Of a stretch of DNA of 64,000 nt, positions 33,730-42,227 are shown one piece after another. The notes below the pieces were generated by a model. It was given only the letters and a program-made list of their open reading frames with translations, was not told where the DNA came from and did not search any database. The position numbers were made by a program, and so were the translations under genes. This DNA is from Kitasatospora setae KM-6054 (GTDB lineage: Bacteria > Actinomycetota > Actinomycetes > Streptomycetales > Streptomycetaceae). The stretch lies in contig NC_016109.1 in the NCBI RefSeq assembly GCF_000269985.1, positions 8,459,001-8,523,000 on the forward strand, written 5' to 3'. Every line of letters starts with the position of its first letter. Position 1 is the first letter of the stretch.

Positions 33730-34152
33730 GTGACGGTCGAGGCGTACTGGGGACTGAGCGACGACGAGCTGTACGAGATCATCGGGGAGGCGGTGCTCGG
33801 CGGGGGCCTCGGTGCGGGGCCCGAGGACCGCAGGCGGTTCCGGGTCTTCGGGCGGGGCCTGTTCGAGGAGATGCACCGGGACCTCCAGCGGAAGATCTGC
33901 CACCACGAGCGGCTGCGGGGCCTGATCGACGCCGACGGCGGCACCCGGGCCGACGTCACCGACGCGGCCGGGATCGCCAAGGTGCTGGAGGAGTTGGGCG
34001 GGGGCACCGGACACCCGGTGCTGGACTACGCGGCGGTCGGCGTGCTGGTGTCCCGGATCGGCCTGCGCGCCTTCTGCGCCAACGCCCCGGCACCGGAGCT
34101 GGAGCCGGAGCCGACGGAAGGGCCGGAGCCCCCGCAGAGAGGCGGTGAGTGA
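33730..34152 (+). CDS. Small hypothetical protein coupled to metallopeptidase
   Basis: The 140-residue protein has no signal peptide or membrane segment. It has a helical core (YWGLSDDELYEIIGEAVL; RGLFEEMHRDLQRKICHHER; VLDYAAVGVLVSRIGL) and an acidic Pro/Glu tail (about 120-140). I do not recognise the family. Its 3' end overlaps the start of the peptidase gene by eight bases, so the two are translated together and may form a pair. The GTG start follows GAGAGGGG. Confidence 0.65.
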   Translation: MTVEAYWGLSDDELYEIIGEAVLGGGLGAGPEDRRRFRVFGRGLFEEMHRDLQRKICHHERLRGLIDADGGTRADVTDAAGIAKVLEELGGGTGHPVLDYAAVGVLVSRIGLRAFCANAPAPELEPEPTEGPEPPQRGGE

Positions 34153-35367
34153 CGTGACGGCGGCCGACGCGCAGTGGGAGCTGAGACGGCGGGTCGACAA
34201 CCGGGCGACCCAACTCGACCGGATGCGGGCCCGGTTGGCCGAGCTGGGCGTCGACCCCGCCGCCCTGCGCGGGATCGGCGCGGAGAGCTGGACGAGGACG
34301 GCGGACCGGCTGGAGGCCGCGCTCACCGAGGACCTGCGGACGGTCTTCGCCGACCTCGGCGGCCCGGACGGGCAGTGGCGGCAGCTCCGGCTCGCGGTCC
34401 TCGCCGAGGAGGACGTCTACCCGGAGTGCAAGCGCTTCGCGGACGGCTCCGCGCTGATGGTGCTGCCCGAGTCGTTCCTCGGCCTGGCCGGCCTGTACAG
34501 CGGGTTCGGCGCGCAGGAGGCGGTGCGGGTGCTCGACGGCGGCCCGTGGCGGGCGTGGCGGAACACCCGGGCGGCGCTCCGCCGGAAGGCGTTCGGCACC
34601 GACCCGGCCGGGCCGGCCGCGCTCCTCCGCTACCACTTCCTGCACCAGCGGGTCTTCGGCCTGTCGGCGAAACCCGGTTGGCGCACCGATCCGCGCGCCG
34701 ACGGGATCAGGGACGTCGTGCTGACCCAGGCGGTCCGCTTCGTCCTCGGCCACGAACTCGCCCACCAGCTGCACGGCCACCGGCACGGGGCCGGACCCGC
34801 CCAGGAGCTCGAAGCCGACCTGACCGCCCACCGGCTGACCCGCCGGAGCCTGGAACGCGACGCGGCGGCCGCCCGCACCCCGGACCTCCGCCTGCCCGTC
34901 GCCGACGTCGACCTGCTCACCACCTGGGGCAGCACGGTCGCCCTGTTCGCGCTGGCCGCCCGGGAGCACGCGCTGTTCGTCCGGATCGGCGACACCCACC
35001 CGCCGTCCGAACAGCGGATGTACCGCCTGCTGGACGAGTTGGCCCACCCGCTGCCCGGCTACGCCGCGCTCTTCCTCGGCAACGCCGTCCGCGCGACGAA
35101 CGCGGCCGCCGACTTCACCCCGGTGGCCGTCCGCTTCACCCCGCGCACGCTGACCGACCAGCCGCACCTGGACACGCCGCTGCCCGCCGCCTACCTGGAG
35201 CGGATCGCCGCCCTCGACACCCTGCTCTGCCTCACCCGCTCACCTTCGTGGACCTGCACGAGACGCTGCGCCGCAACCTCCCCGGCCGCAGCACGGCCAC
35301 CACCGCGCTCGCGGCCGCCCGCCTGCTGGAGGGCCCGCTCAAGGCGGCCGCCGACAGCGGGGGATGA
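34145..35367 (+). CDS. Gluzincin-type metallopeptidase, frameshifted near 3' end
   Basis: The soluble protein of about 406 residues has a zinc motif HELAHQLHGH (about 204-213) and a downstream ELEADLTAHRL stretch, which would give the third ligand Glu as in M48-like gluzincins. Near 35225-35240 coding sense moves to the -1 frame. The original frame turns Arg/Pro-rich, while the new frame continues TFVDLHETLRRNLPG and RLLEGPLKAAADSGG to the TGA at 35365. A one-base deletion or assembly error is likely; slippage during translation is less likely. GTG at 34145 is used, with GTG at 34154 a close alternative. Substrate unknown. Confidence 0.65.
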
Positions 35368-35500
35368 GGCGGGAGACGCGGCGGTGGCAGGAAATCGACG
35401 CACTCCGGCATCCCTGCCACTGTCCGGCCCGCCGCTCCCCGGGCCAGCATGGTCGGCACCAGGCCGGAGCTGCGGCCGCGGACCCGAAGGACCCCACCCC

Positions 35501-35812
35501 GTGCGCTTCCTCGACGCCGCCGAGTTCACCGCCGACCGCCCCTGGGGCTCGGTCGGCCTCGCCGAACTGGACGACGCCACCGTCCGCCTGCACTGGACCG
35601 ACCAGCCCTACCGCTGGCACGTCAACGACGGGCCCGAGGTCTTCGTCGTCCTCGACGGCGCCGTCGACATGCACTACCGGGTCGACGGCGAGGAGCACGT
35701 CGAACACCTGACCCCCGGCCGGGTCTGCGCCGTCGAACCCGGCGACGAGCACGTGGCCCACCCCGCGCCGCAGGCCCGGATCCTGGTCGTCGAACGCCGC
35801 GACAGCGACTGA
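35501..35812 (+). CDS. Cupin-domain protein
   Basis: This 103-residue single-domain cupin has WHVNDGPEVFVVLDGAVDMHYR (first cupin motif, with His and Glu metal-type ligands) and CAVEPGDEHVAHP (second motif). The fold could be a small enzyme or a sensor; the ligand is unknown. The GTG start follows GAAGGA. It is separate from the peptidase gene by 133 bases. Confidence 0.8.
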   Translation: MRFLDAAEFTADRPWGSVGLAELDDATVRLHWTDQPYRWHVNDGPEVFVVLDGAVDMHYRVDGEEHVEHLTPGRVCAVEPGDEHVAHPAPQARILVVERRDSD

Positions 35813-35923
35813 CCCCGCCCCGCCCCGCCACTCTGCCCTCCCCGCTGCCCCGTCGCTCCGCCACCTCGGCGCCGTCCGGGCGTTGATCCGGACGGACCGG
35901 AACACGGGGACGAGGGAGAACCG

Positions 35924-36712
35924 ATGGAGCTGTGGCTGCTGAACCACCTGGACACCGCCGCGCTGACCGCGGTGGTGGTCGGGAGCGCGGTCGTCCTCGC
36001 GGGGGTGGGGGCGTTACTGGTGCGGCGCGGGTTCCCGCAGGTGGTGGAGGGCGAGCACAACGAGGTGATCGGGGTCGTGCTGGGGCTGTTCGGCGCGATC
36101 TACGGGATCATCCTGGCGTTCGTGATCGTCAACCTGTGGACCCAGATGGAGGAGACCCGCACCGGGGTCGCCCGGGAGGCCACCGCCGCCGCGACGCTGG
36201 TGCGCGACGTCCAGGCGTTCCCGCCGCAACCGCGCGAGCGCATCGACACGGCGGTCGGCGCCTACCTGCACGCCGTCGTCGACGTCCAGTGGCCGCTGAT
36301 GCGCGCGGGCCGGCCCGACTTCGAGGCCACCGCCGCCAAGGCCCAGGACATCTACGACGCCCTGCAGTCCTACGAGCCGCAGACCAGCACCGAACAGGCC
36401 TACTACGAACGCGCCGCCGAGCAGTTGGACGACGTGGTCGCCGAACGGCGCGCCCGGATCGCGATGGCCACCCGGCAACTCCCGCCGCTGCTGCAGACCC
36501 TGGTCTACGGCGGCGCGCTGGTGATCATCGCGCTGACCGCCCTGTACGGCACCCGCCGGATCAGGGTGCAGGTGCTGTTCACCGGGACGATCGCCGCGCT
36601 GATCGGCTTCAGCCTGCTGCTCGTCCTGGTCCTCGACCGGCCGTTCACCGGCGACCTGTGCGTCTCCCCGGCGCCGTTCAAGGAGGGCGCGCTGTCCGCC
36701 TTCTGGCCCTGA
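35924..36712 (+). CDS. DUF4239-family membrane protein with TTA codon
   Basis: The 262-residue protein has N-terminal helices (TAVVVGSAVVLAGVGALLV; VVLGLFGAIYGIILAFVIVNLW) and a long soluble helical middle. Two C-terminal helices follow (TLVYGGALVIIALTALYG; VLFTGTIAALIGFSLLLVLVL). This is the DUF4239 layout, sometimes called bestrophin-like; function is not established. Residue 31 is encoded by TTA (36014-36016), a codon read by the developmentally controlled bldA tRNA in Streptomyces. The ATG follows GAGGGAG. Confidence 0.82.
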   Translation: MELWLLNHLDTAALTAVVVGSAVVLAGVGALLVRRGFPQVVEGEHNEVIGVVLGLFGAIYGIILAFVIVNLWTQMEETRTGVAREATAAATLVRDVQAFPPQPRERIDTAVGAYLHAVVDVQWPLMRAGRPDFEATAAKAQDIYDALQSYEPQTSTEQAYYERAAEQLDDVVAERRARIAMATRQLPPLLQTLVYGGALVIIALTALYGTRRIRVQVLFTGTIAALIGFSLLLVLVLDRPFTGDLCVSPAPFKEGALSAFWP

Positions 36713-36756
36713 CCCGGGACCGTCCGCCACCCGCCACCCGGTACCCCGGCGTCCGG

Positions 36757-38010
36757 TCAGCCCTCGCGGGGCGCCGGCGCGACGGGCACCGGCACCACCG
36801 GCAGTTCGGCGAAGCCGTCGAGGATGAAGGACGGCAGGCGGGCGGGTTCATCCCCGGTGTCGGCCAGGGCGATGCCGGGCACCAGCCGGAACAGGGTCTG
36901 GAGGGCCGTCTCGGCCTCCAGCCGGGCCAGGTGCGCGCCCAGGCAGAAGTGCGGGCCGTGGCCGAAGGCCAGGTGCTCCTTGTCCGCGCGCGACGGGTCG
37001 AAGACGTCGAAGTCGCCCGGGTGGACCTGCGGATCGCGTCCGGCCGCGGCGAAGGCCACCACGATCGGCTCGCCCTGCCGGATCACCACCCCTTCCCCGA
37101 GGTCGATGTCCGCCACGGCGTAGCGCAGCGGCAGGTACATGATGGGGGCGCTGTGGCGCAGCGTCTCCTCCACCACGGCCGACCAGCTCGTGCGGCCGGC
37201 CCGCACGGCCTCCAGGTGCGCGGGCCGGGTCAGCAGGGCGTGCACCGCGTTGGTGATCAGGTGGACGGTCGTCTCGTAGCCCGCGCCGATCATCAGGAAG
37301 AGCGTGCCCTTCAGGTCCTCCCCGGTCAGGGGCTCGCCGCTGCCGGTCGGCGCGGACAGCAGGTCACCGGTCAGGTCACTGCCCGGGTGGGCCCGCTTGT
37401 GCGCCACCAGCGCGTCCAGGACCGCCGAGATCTCCGCCTGCGCCTCCAGGGCCCGTTCGGGGGTGGCCGCGGTGTCCGCGGCGCGGTCGATCGCCCTGCC
37501 CAGCCCCGCCCGCAGTTCCTCGGGGACACCGAACAGGTCGCAGATCACCGTCATCGTCAGCGGGAGCGCGAAGGCCGTTCGCAGGTCGACCGCCGTCCCG
37601 GGCGGGGTCGCGGCCAGGGCTGCGGCGAGCCGGGTGGCGGTCGCCACGACGGCGGGGCGCATCGCGCCGACCCGTCGCGGCGAGAACGACGGCGCGACCA
37701 GCGCGCGCAGCGCCCGGTGCTCCTCCCCGTAGGAGTTGAGGAAGTTCGACTGGAACACGACCGCCGCCAGCGGCCAGCCCTCGGGCACCTCCGCGCGCCC
37801 CGGCCAGTGCCGGCGGAAGTCGCGCGAGACCCGCGGGTCCGCCGTCAGCTGCCGGATCACCCGGTGGCGGGTCACCGACCAGGCCAGCACGCCGCCGGGC
37901 AGCAGCACCCGGACGGCCGGCCCCCGCGCGCGCAGCGCTGCGACATCGGCGTGCAGGGACCGGCCGCGGACGTCGAGGACGGGGCACGGGGACTCGGGCT
38001 GAGCGGGCAT
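36757..38010 (-). CDS. Cytochrome P450
   Basis: The 417-residue bacterial class I P450 has the I-helix motif GAGYETT, the ExxR motif in EETLRHSA, and the heme-binding loop FGHGPHFCLGAHLARLE with the thiolate Cys. No ferredoxin or ferredoxin reductase is nearby, so it must use redox partners encoded elsewhere. The sequence resembles CYP107-type hydroxylases; the substrate is unknown. AAGGAG lies seven bases before the ATG at 38010. No biosynthetic cluster surrounds it. Confidence 0.92.
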   Translation of the reverse strand: MPAQPESPCPVLDVRGRSLHADVAALRARGPAVRVLLPGGVLAWSVTRHRVIRQLTADPRVSRDFRRHWPGRAEVPEGWPLAAVVFQSNFLNSYGEEHRALRALVAPSFSPRRVGAMRPAVVATATRLAAALAATPPGTAVDLRTAFALPLTMTVICDLFGVPEELRAGLGRAIDRAADTAATPERALEAQAEISAVLDALVAHKRAHPGSDLTGDLLSAPTGSGEPLTGEDLKGTLFLMIGAGYETTVHLITNAVHALLTRPAHLEAVRAGRTSWSAVVEETLRHSAPIMYLPLRYAVADIDLGEGVVIRQGEPIVVAFAAAGRDPQVHPGDFDVFDPSRADKEHLAFGHGPHFCLGAHLARLEAETALQTLFRLVPGIALADTGDEPARLPSFILDGFAELPVVPVPVAPAPREG

Positions 38011-38317
38011 CGGGCACTCCTTCGGGCGCGGTCGCGGGCATCCGTCCGTCCGCCGCACCGGGTGCGTCGGAGCCGTACGGGGACGTTCGGAGGATCGGTG
38101 TGCCTCGGGCATTCGTCGCCGGAGCCCGGACGGATCGGTCGTCGGCCAGGCGAGAGCGGAACGGCCCCGACCCGGGCCTGCCCCGACGCCGGCCGGCCGC
38201 CGGCTCGTTCACTCCGACGGGTGAACGAGACGGCGGTGGCCAAGCCGGGGCCGCCCCGGGGCCGAAGCAGTCCCGAGCGGGGCGCGGAGTTGGCCGGGCC
38301 CCGGACCGAGACGAGGC
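38011..38317. other. Intergenic gap, P450 / ferritin-like genes
   Basis: This is the divergent gap between the P450 and the first ferritin-like gene. Frames within it are Arg/Pro-rich and look like shadows. I see no clear promoter, operator or hairpin. Confidence 0.5.
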
Positions 38318-39115
38318 ATGATGGCCACAGAGCACATCGACTCGCGGCTGCTCGCGGAACTGACCGAGCAGTCCGAGGACTTGAACAGCGACGCGCAGCG
38401 CATCACGCGCACCGCGCTGACCGAGTTCGGGCAGGTGACCGGACCCCGGCGGCGCTGGTGGCAGCGCGGCGGGGTGCTGACGGGCGCGGCGGGGGCCGCC
38501 GCGCTGTGGGGCACCTCGCGGGCGCTGGCCGCCTCCGCCTCGGCGAGTGCGGACGACGTGATGGCGCTGCAGACCGCCGCGTCGATCGAGAACCTCGCGG
38601 TGAGCGTCTACCAGACCGCTGCGGGGCTGCCGTTCATCAAGGACGGCAACAAGACGGTGGCCGCGTTCATCACCAGGACCACCGCCCAGCACCAGGCGCA
38701 CGCGAAGGCGTTCAACTCGGCCGCCACCCAGGCGGGCGGCAAGGCGCAGAACCAGCCCGACCCGAAGTACAAGGCGGTGGTCGACCAGGCCCTGCCCACC
38801 ATCAAGGGCCCCGCCGACGTGGTCAAGCTGGCCATCACCCTGGAGGACGTGGCCGCGCAGACCTACACCAAGAACGTCTCGCAGGTCTCCTCGCCCGAAC
38901 TGCGCAGGCTGTTCGGTTCGGTGGCCCCGGTCGAGGCCCAGCACCGGGCGGTGCTGCTGGCGGTGCAGGCGCTGCTCGCGGGCAACGCCGCGGACCTGAT
39001 CGCCATCCCCGTCGACCCGGCCAAGCTGCCCGCCGCCGCGGGCAGCGTCGGATTCCCCGACGCCTTCTACCAGACCGAGAACGCTTCGCCGATCGACGAG
39101 GGAGCCGTCAAGTGA
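38318..39115 (+). CDS. Ferritin-like domain protein, exported
   Basis: The 265-residue protein has a cytosolic N-terminal helix and a hydrophobic segment after Arg residues (RRRWWQRGGVLTGAAGAAALWG, about 44-65). A four-helix ferritin-like domain (about 78-225) with repeated Glu/His pairs follows (ASIENLAVSVYQ, TAQHQAHAKAF, LEDVAAQTY, PVEAQHRAVL). It fits the Ferritin_2 family found outside the membrane. The metal ligands suggest iron or peroxide chemistry, but the role is unknown. Its stop overlaps the next start by GTGA. Confidence 0.8.
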   Translation: MMATEHIDSRLLAELTEQSEDLNSDAQRITRTALTEFGQVTGPRRRWWQRGGVLTGAAGAAALWGTSRALAASASASADDVMALQTAASIENLAVSVYQTAAGLPFIKDGNKTVAAFITRTTAQHQAHAKAFNSAATQAGGKAQNQPDPKYKAVVDQALPTIKGPADVVKLAITLEDVAAQTYTKNVSQVSSPELRRLFGSVAPVEAQHRAVLLAVQALLAGNAADLIAIPVDPAKLPAAAGSVGFPDAFYQTENASPIDEGAVK

Positions 39116-39918
39116 CCACGCAGGACTGGGAACTCCCGATCAGCGAAAGCCAGTTGACCCGCCTGACCCGGGACATGGAGGAAGCCCACCGCGCGACCCT
39201 GCCCGCCATGCGCTCCGGCGCCGTGGACCTGGCCGCCGACATCCGCTCCAGGCTCGCCCCTCCGGCGCTCGACCCCGGCCGCCGCCGCTTCCTGCTCGGC
39301 GCCGGCGGCGCCGCGGCCGCGCTGGCACTCGCCGCGTGCTCCAGCGGCAAGTCCGCCAACTCGCCCGTCCCGAGCGCGTCCTCGACGGCCGTCCCCGGCT
39401 CCGCGTCCGGGCAGTACACCGGCGACCTGAAGGTCGTGGCGCTGGCCACCGCGCTGGAGAACCAGGCCGTGGGCGCCTACCAGGCCGCCCTGGACGCGGC
39501 GAAGGCCGGCAGGCTCGGCACCGTCCCGCCCGCCGTGGCCACCTTCATCACCACCGCCATGGGCCAGCACGCCGACCACGCCATGGCCTGGAACGGCGTC
39601 CTGACCGGCGCGGGCAAGCCCGCCATCACCGGCGTGCCGCTGTCCAACCAGCCCGCCACCCTGGAGGCCCTCGGCAAGGCGACCACCGTCGGCGACGTCG
39701 CCAAGCTCGCCCTCGGACTCGAGGACCAGGCGGCGCAGACCTACCTCTTCGCCACCTACCACGTCACCAGCCCCGGGGGCATCGCCACCGCCGCCACCAT
39801 CGCCCCGGTCGAGGCCATGCACGCCGCCATCCTCCACTACGTCCTGGGCCAGTACCCCGTCCCCGACGACTTCCTGCCCACCGACAAGGCCGCCGACCCG
39901 GCCCTGCTCACCGTCTGA
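39112..39918 (+). CDS. Ferritin-like Tat lipoprotein
   Basis: The 268-residue paralogue of the preceding protein has a hydrophilic N-terminal helix. Then comes a signal with RRRFLLG and lipobox LAAC (acylated Cys near residue 75), and then a Ferritin_2 domain (TALENQAVGAYQAALD, MGQHADHAMAWNG, LEDQAAQTYLF, PVEAMHAAILHYVL). A Tat-type signal implies export already folded, perhaps with metal. The signal lies unusually far from the N-terminus. The GTGA overlap with its partner suggests the two form a complex. Confidence 0.8.
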   Translation: MTTQDWELPISESQLTRLTRDMEEAHRATLPAMRSGAVDLAADIRSRLAPPALDPGRRRFLLGAGGAAAALALAACSSGKSANSPVPSASSTAVPGSASGQYTGDLKVVALATALENQAVGAYQAALDAAKAGRLGTVPPAVATFITTAMGQHADHAMAWNGVLTGAGKPAITGVPLSNQPATLEALGKATTVGDVAKLALGLEDQAAQTYLFATYHVTSPGGIATAATIAPVEAMHAAILHYVLGQYPVPDDFLPTDKAADPALLTV

Positions 39919-40020
39919 GGGACGGGCACCGGCCGACCAAGCCGGGCCGGGCACCGCTCCGAATCCCAGCAGCAGACGACCACCGGGCCGCACCGCGGCC
40001 CGCCCGGCGGAGGGAGAGCC

Positions 40021-41319
40021 ATGACCGCACCCACGACCCCGACCACCCGGCCCCCCGGACGGGGGGAGGGCGCCGCCGGTCTGCTCGAACCGGTCCTGCG
40101 CGAGGTGTTCGCGGGGCCGCCGCCCTTCGCCCTGCACCTGTGGGACGGCTCGACGACCGGCCCGGCGGACGGGCCACGGGTGCGCGTGCGCCACCGCCGG
40201 GCCCTGCGCAGGCTGCTGTGGCAGCCGGGCGAGCTCGGCCTGGCCGACGCCTGGATCAGCGGCGAGCTCGACGTCGACGGCGACCTCGGCGAGGCCCTCT
40301 CCGCCGTCCGCCGGGCACTCGCCGGACGGGTGCCCGCGCGTCCGGCGCCGCGCAGCTGGCCCGCCCTGCTGTCGGCGGCCGCCCGGCTCGGCGCCGTGGG
40401 GCCGCCGCCGCCCCGGCCCGGCGGCCGGGCGAAAGTCAGCGGCGCCCTGCACAGCCGCAGCCGCGACCGGGCGGTGATCAGCCACCACTACGACCTGTCG
40501 AACGAGTTCTACGCCCTGCTGCTCGGACCCGCGATGGCCTACTCCTGCGCCTACTACACCCAGGACGACCAGACCCTGCAGGACGCCCAGGAAGCCAAGT
40601 TCGACCTGATCTGCCGCAAGCTCGACCTGCGCCCCGGCACGCGCCTGCTCGACGTCGGCTGCGGCTGGGGCGCGCTCGCCCGGCACGCCGCCCTGCACCA
40701 CGGCGCCCGCGTCACCGCCGTCACCCTCTCCGCCCGCCAGCACGCCCACGCCCGCGCCCTGGTCGCCGAGGCGGGCGTCGCGGACCTGGTCGACGTCCGG
40801 CTGTGCGACTACCGGGAGATCCCCGCGGACGCCTACGACGCCGTCAGCTGCGTGGAGATGGGCGAGCACGTCGGCCGGGACGAGTACCCCGCCTTCGCCG
40901 CCCGCCTGCACGGTCTGCTGCGCCCGGGCGGGCGGCTGCTGGTCCAGCAGATGTCCCGCGGCGCCACCGCACCCGGCGGCGGTGCGTTCATCGAGGCGTA
41001 CATCACCCCCGACATGCACATGCGCCCGCTCGGGCAGACCGTCGACCTGATCGAGGCGGCCGGCCTGGAGGTGCTGCACACCGAGGCGATGCGCCCGCAC
41101 TACGCCCGCACCATCGACGCGTGGCGCGCCGAACTCACCCGGCGGCAGGACCGTTTCACCGCACTGGTCGGACGGCCGACGGTGCGGCTGTGGCAGCTCT
41201 ACCTGGCCGGGAGCTCGCTGGCCTTCGCGGAGGGGCGGATGGGCGTCGACCAGATCCTGGCCCGCCGCCCCGGCGGTGCGCGGGAGACCGTCCGGCCCGC
41301 CGCGTGGTGCGGGAGCTGA
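40021..41319 (+). CDS. Cyclopropane-fatty-acyl-phospholipid synthase
   Basis: The 432-residue SAM-dependent enzyme has a lipid-binding N-terminal region, ISHHYDLSNEFYALLLGPAM and the SAM motif LLDVGCGWGALARHAA. It also has the bicarbonate/active-site region SCVEMGEHVG and ends with YLAGSSLAFAEGRMGVDQI. It adds a methylene to unsaturated phospholipid acyl chains, changing membrane properties under stress. In several bacteria such a gene belongs to light-induced regulons with photolyases and LitR-type regulators; one lies 4 kb downstream here, so a link is possible. GGAGGGAGA precedes the ATG. Confidence 0.9.
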   Translation: MTAPTTPTTRPPGRGEGAAGLLEPVLREVFAGPPPFALHLWDGSTTGPADGPRVRVRHRRALRRLLWQPGELGLADAWISGELDVDGDLGEALSAVRRALAGRVPARPAPRSWPALLSAAARLGAVGPPPPRPGGRAKVSGALHSRSRDRAVISHHYDLSNEFYALLLGPAMAYSCAYYTQDDQTLQDAQEAKFDLICRKLDLRPGTRLLDVGCGWGALARHAALHHGARVTAVTLSARQHAHARALVAEAGVADLVDVRLCDYREIPADAYDAVSCVEMGEHVGRDEYPAFAARLHGLLRPGGRLLVQQMSRGATAPGGGAFIEAYITPDMHMRPLGQTVDLIEAAGLEVLHTEAMRPHYARTIDAWRAELTRRQDRFTALVGRPTVRLWQLYLAGSSLAFAEGRMGVDQILARRPGGARETVRPAAWCGS

Positions 41320-41379
41320 CGGCCCGCCGTCCCCCCCCGACCGTTCCCGCGCCAGCCGCCGACCACGCAGGAGACCCCC

Positions 41380-42024
41380 GTGCCCGACCGCGCCGACCGC
41401 CTCCCGCCCGGGGCCGGCTCCGTCCTGCTCGTCCTGCACGGGGGCAGGGCCGAGAGCCTCGCCCCCCAGCCCCGGCTGGGCCTGGCCAGGCTCCGGATGC
41501 TGGCCTTCGCCGCGGCCGTCCGCCGCCTCGCGGCCGACCCGTCGCTGGTGGAGGTCGAGGTGGGGTACCGCTACCGGGGGTGGAACGGCGGGCACGCGCA
41601 CCCCGTCGCCGACGCGGACCGGGCCCTGCGGGAGATCGCGTCCCGGGCGCCCGACCTGAAGGTCACGCTGCTCGGGCACTCCATGGGCGGACGGGCGGCG
41701 CTCGCCGTCGCCGGCCACCCCCAGGTCCGCGGCGCCGTCCTGCTGGCGCCGTGGTGCCAACCCGGCGACGCGGTGGGGCAGTTGCGCGGCAGACGCCTGG
41801 TGATCCTGCACGACCCGGCCGACCGCGTCACCAGTGCGGACGCCTCCCGCGCCTTCGCGGCCCGGGCCCGGCGGGCCGGTGCCGAGGTGCGGTTCGTCGC
41901 GATGCCCCGGGGCGGACACGCCATGCTCGGCGGTGCCGGGGCCTGGCAGCGCCTCGCGGCCCGCGCGGTCACGGCGATCCTCGCGGGGGAGCCGCTGCCG
42001 GACCTCCCGCCGGGCGGGTCGTGA
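41380..42024 (+). CDS. Alpha/beta hydrolase
   Basis: The 214-residue serine hydrolase has the oxyanion loop LVLHGGRAES and nucleophile elbow LLGHSMGGRAAL. The acid is in VILHDPADRVT and the catalytic His in MPRGGHAMLGG. It resembles dienelactone-hydrolase or thioesterase-sized enzymes. It starts at a GTG 60 bases after the CFA synthase and is probably co-transcribed. Substrate unknown. Confidence 0.8.
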   Translation: MPDRADRLPPGAGSVLLVLHGGRAESLAPQPRLGLARLRMLAFAAAVRRLAADPSLVEVEVGYRYRGWNGGHAHPVADADRALREIASRAPDLKVTLLGHSMGGRAALAVAGHPQVRGAVLLAPWCQPGDAVGQLRGRRLVILHDPADRVTSADASRAFAARARRAGAEVRFVAMPRGGHAMLGGAGAWQRLAARAVTAILAGEPLPDLPPGGS

Positions 42025-42025
42025 C

Positions 42026-42178
42026 GCCGGGCTGCTCGGCCGCCACGTCAGCACCCTCGCCTTCGGCATCGCCGTCCAGGCCGCGAGCGGCATCGGCCGC
42101 GACGAACTCCAGCGCATGGCCGACGCCGCGCTCGCCGCCTGGCCCCCGCTGGGAGCCGCCCCCGACGCCGCGGTGTGA
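42026..42178 (+). pseudogene. Remnant of TetR-family regulator C-terminus
   Basis: A stretch of about 50 codons beginning inside the 3' end region of the hydrolase gene has G/C-rich third positions. It reads as the last two helices of a TetR-family ligand domain (STLAFGIAVQAASGIGRDEL; MADAALAAWPP). It has no start codon of its own and no HTH upstream, where the hydrolase gene occupies a different frame. It ends in TGA at 42176. Most likely the rest of the gene was deleted. Confidence 0.55.
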
Positions 42179-42198
42179 CGCCGCGGCGTCACACCGCG
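42169..42198. terminator. Perfect 30-bp palindrome between convergent genes
   Basis: Positions 42169-42198 read the same on both strands. The sequence overlaps the last codons of the TetR remnant and lies 30 bases from the MEDS-ATPase gene end. It probably serves as a two-way terminator. Confidence 0.7.
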
Positions 42199-42227
42199 AC
42201 GGGCCGTCCGACGCGACGGTCCGGGGG

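Noticed and set aside
35932..39918. Plus-strand frame of about 1328 codons
   Set aside because: Only its last part (from 39112) is a real gene, the ferritin-like Tat lipoprotein. The rest runs out of frame through DUF4239 and antisense to the P450.
36757..42024. P450, CFA synthase and hydrolase as a secondary-metabolite cluster
   Set aside because: There is no core synthase (PKS, NRPS, terpene or RiPP), no dedicated regulator or export gene, and the genes lie on different strands with ferritin-like genes between.
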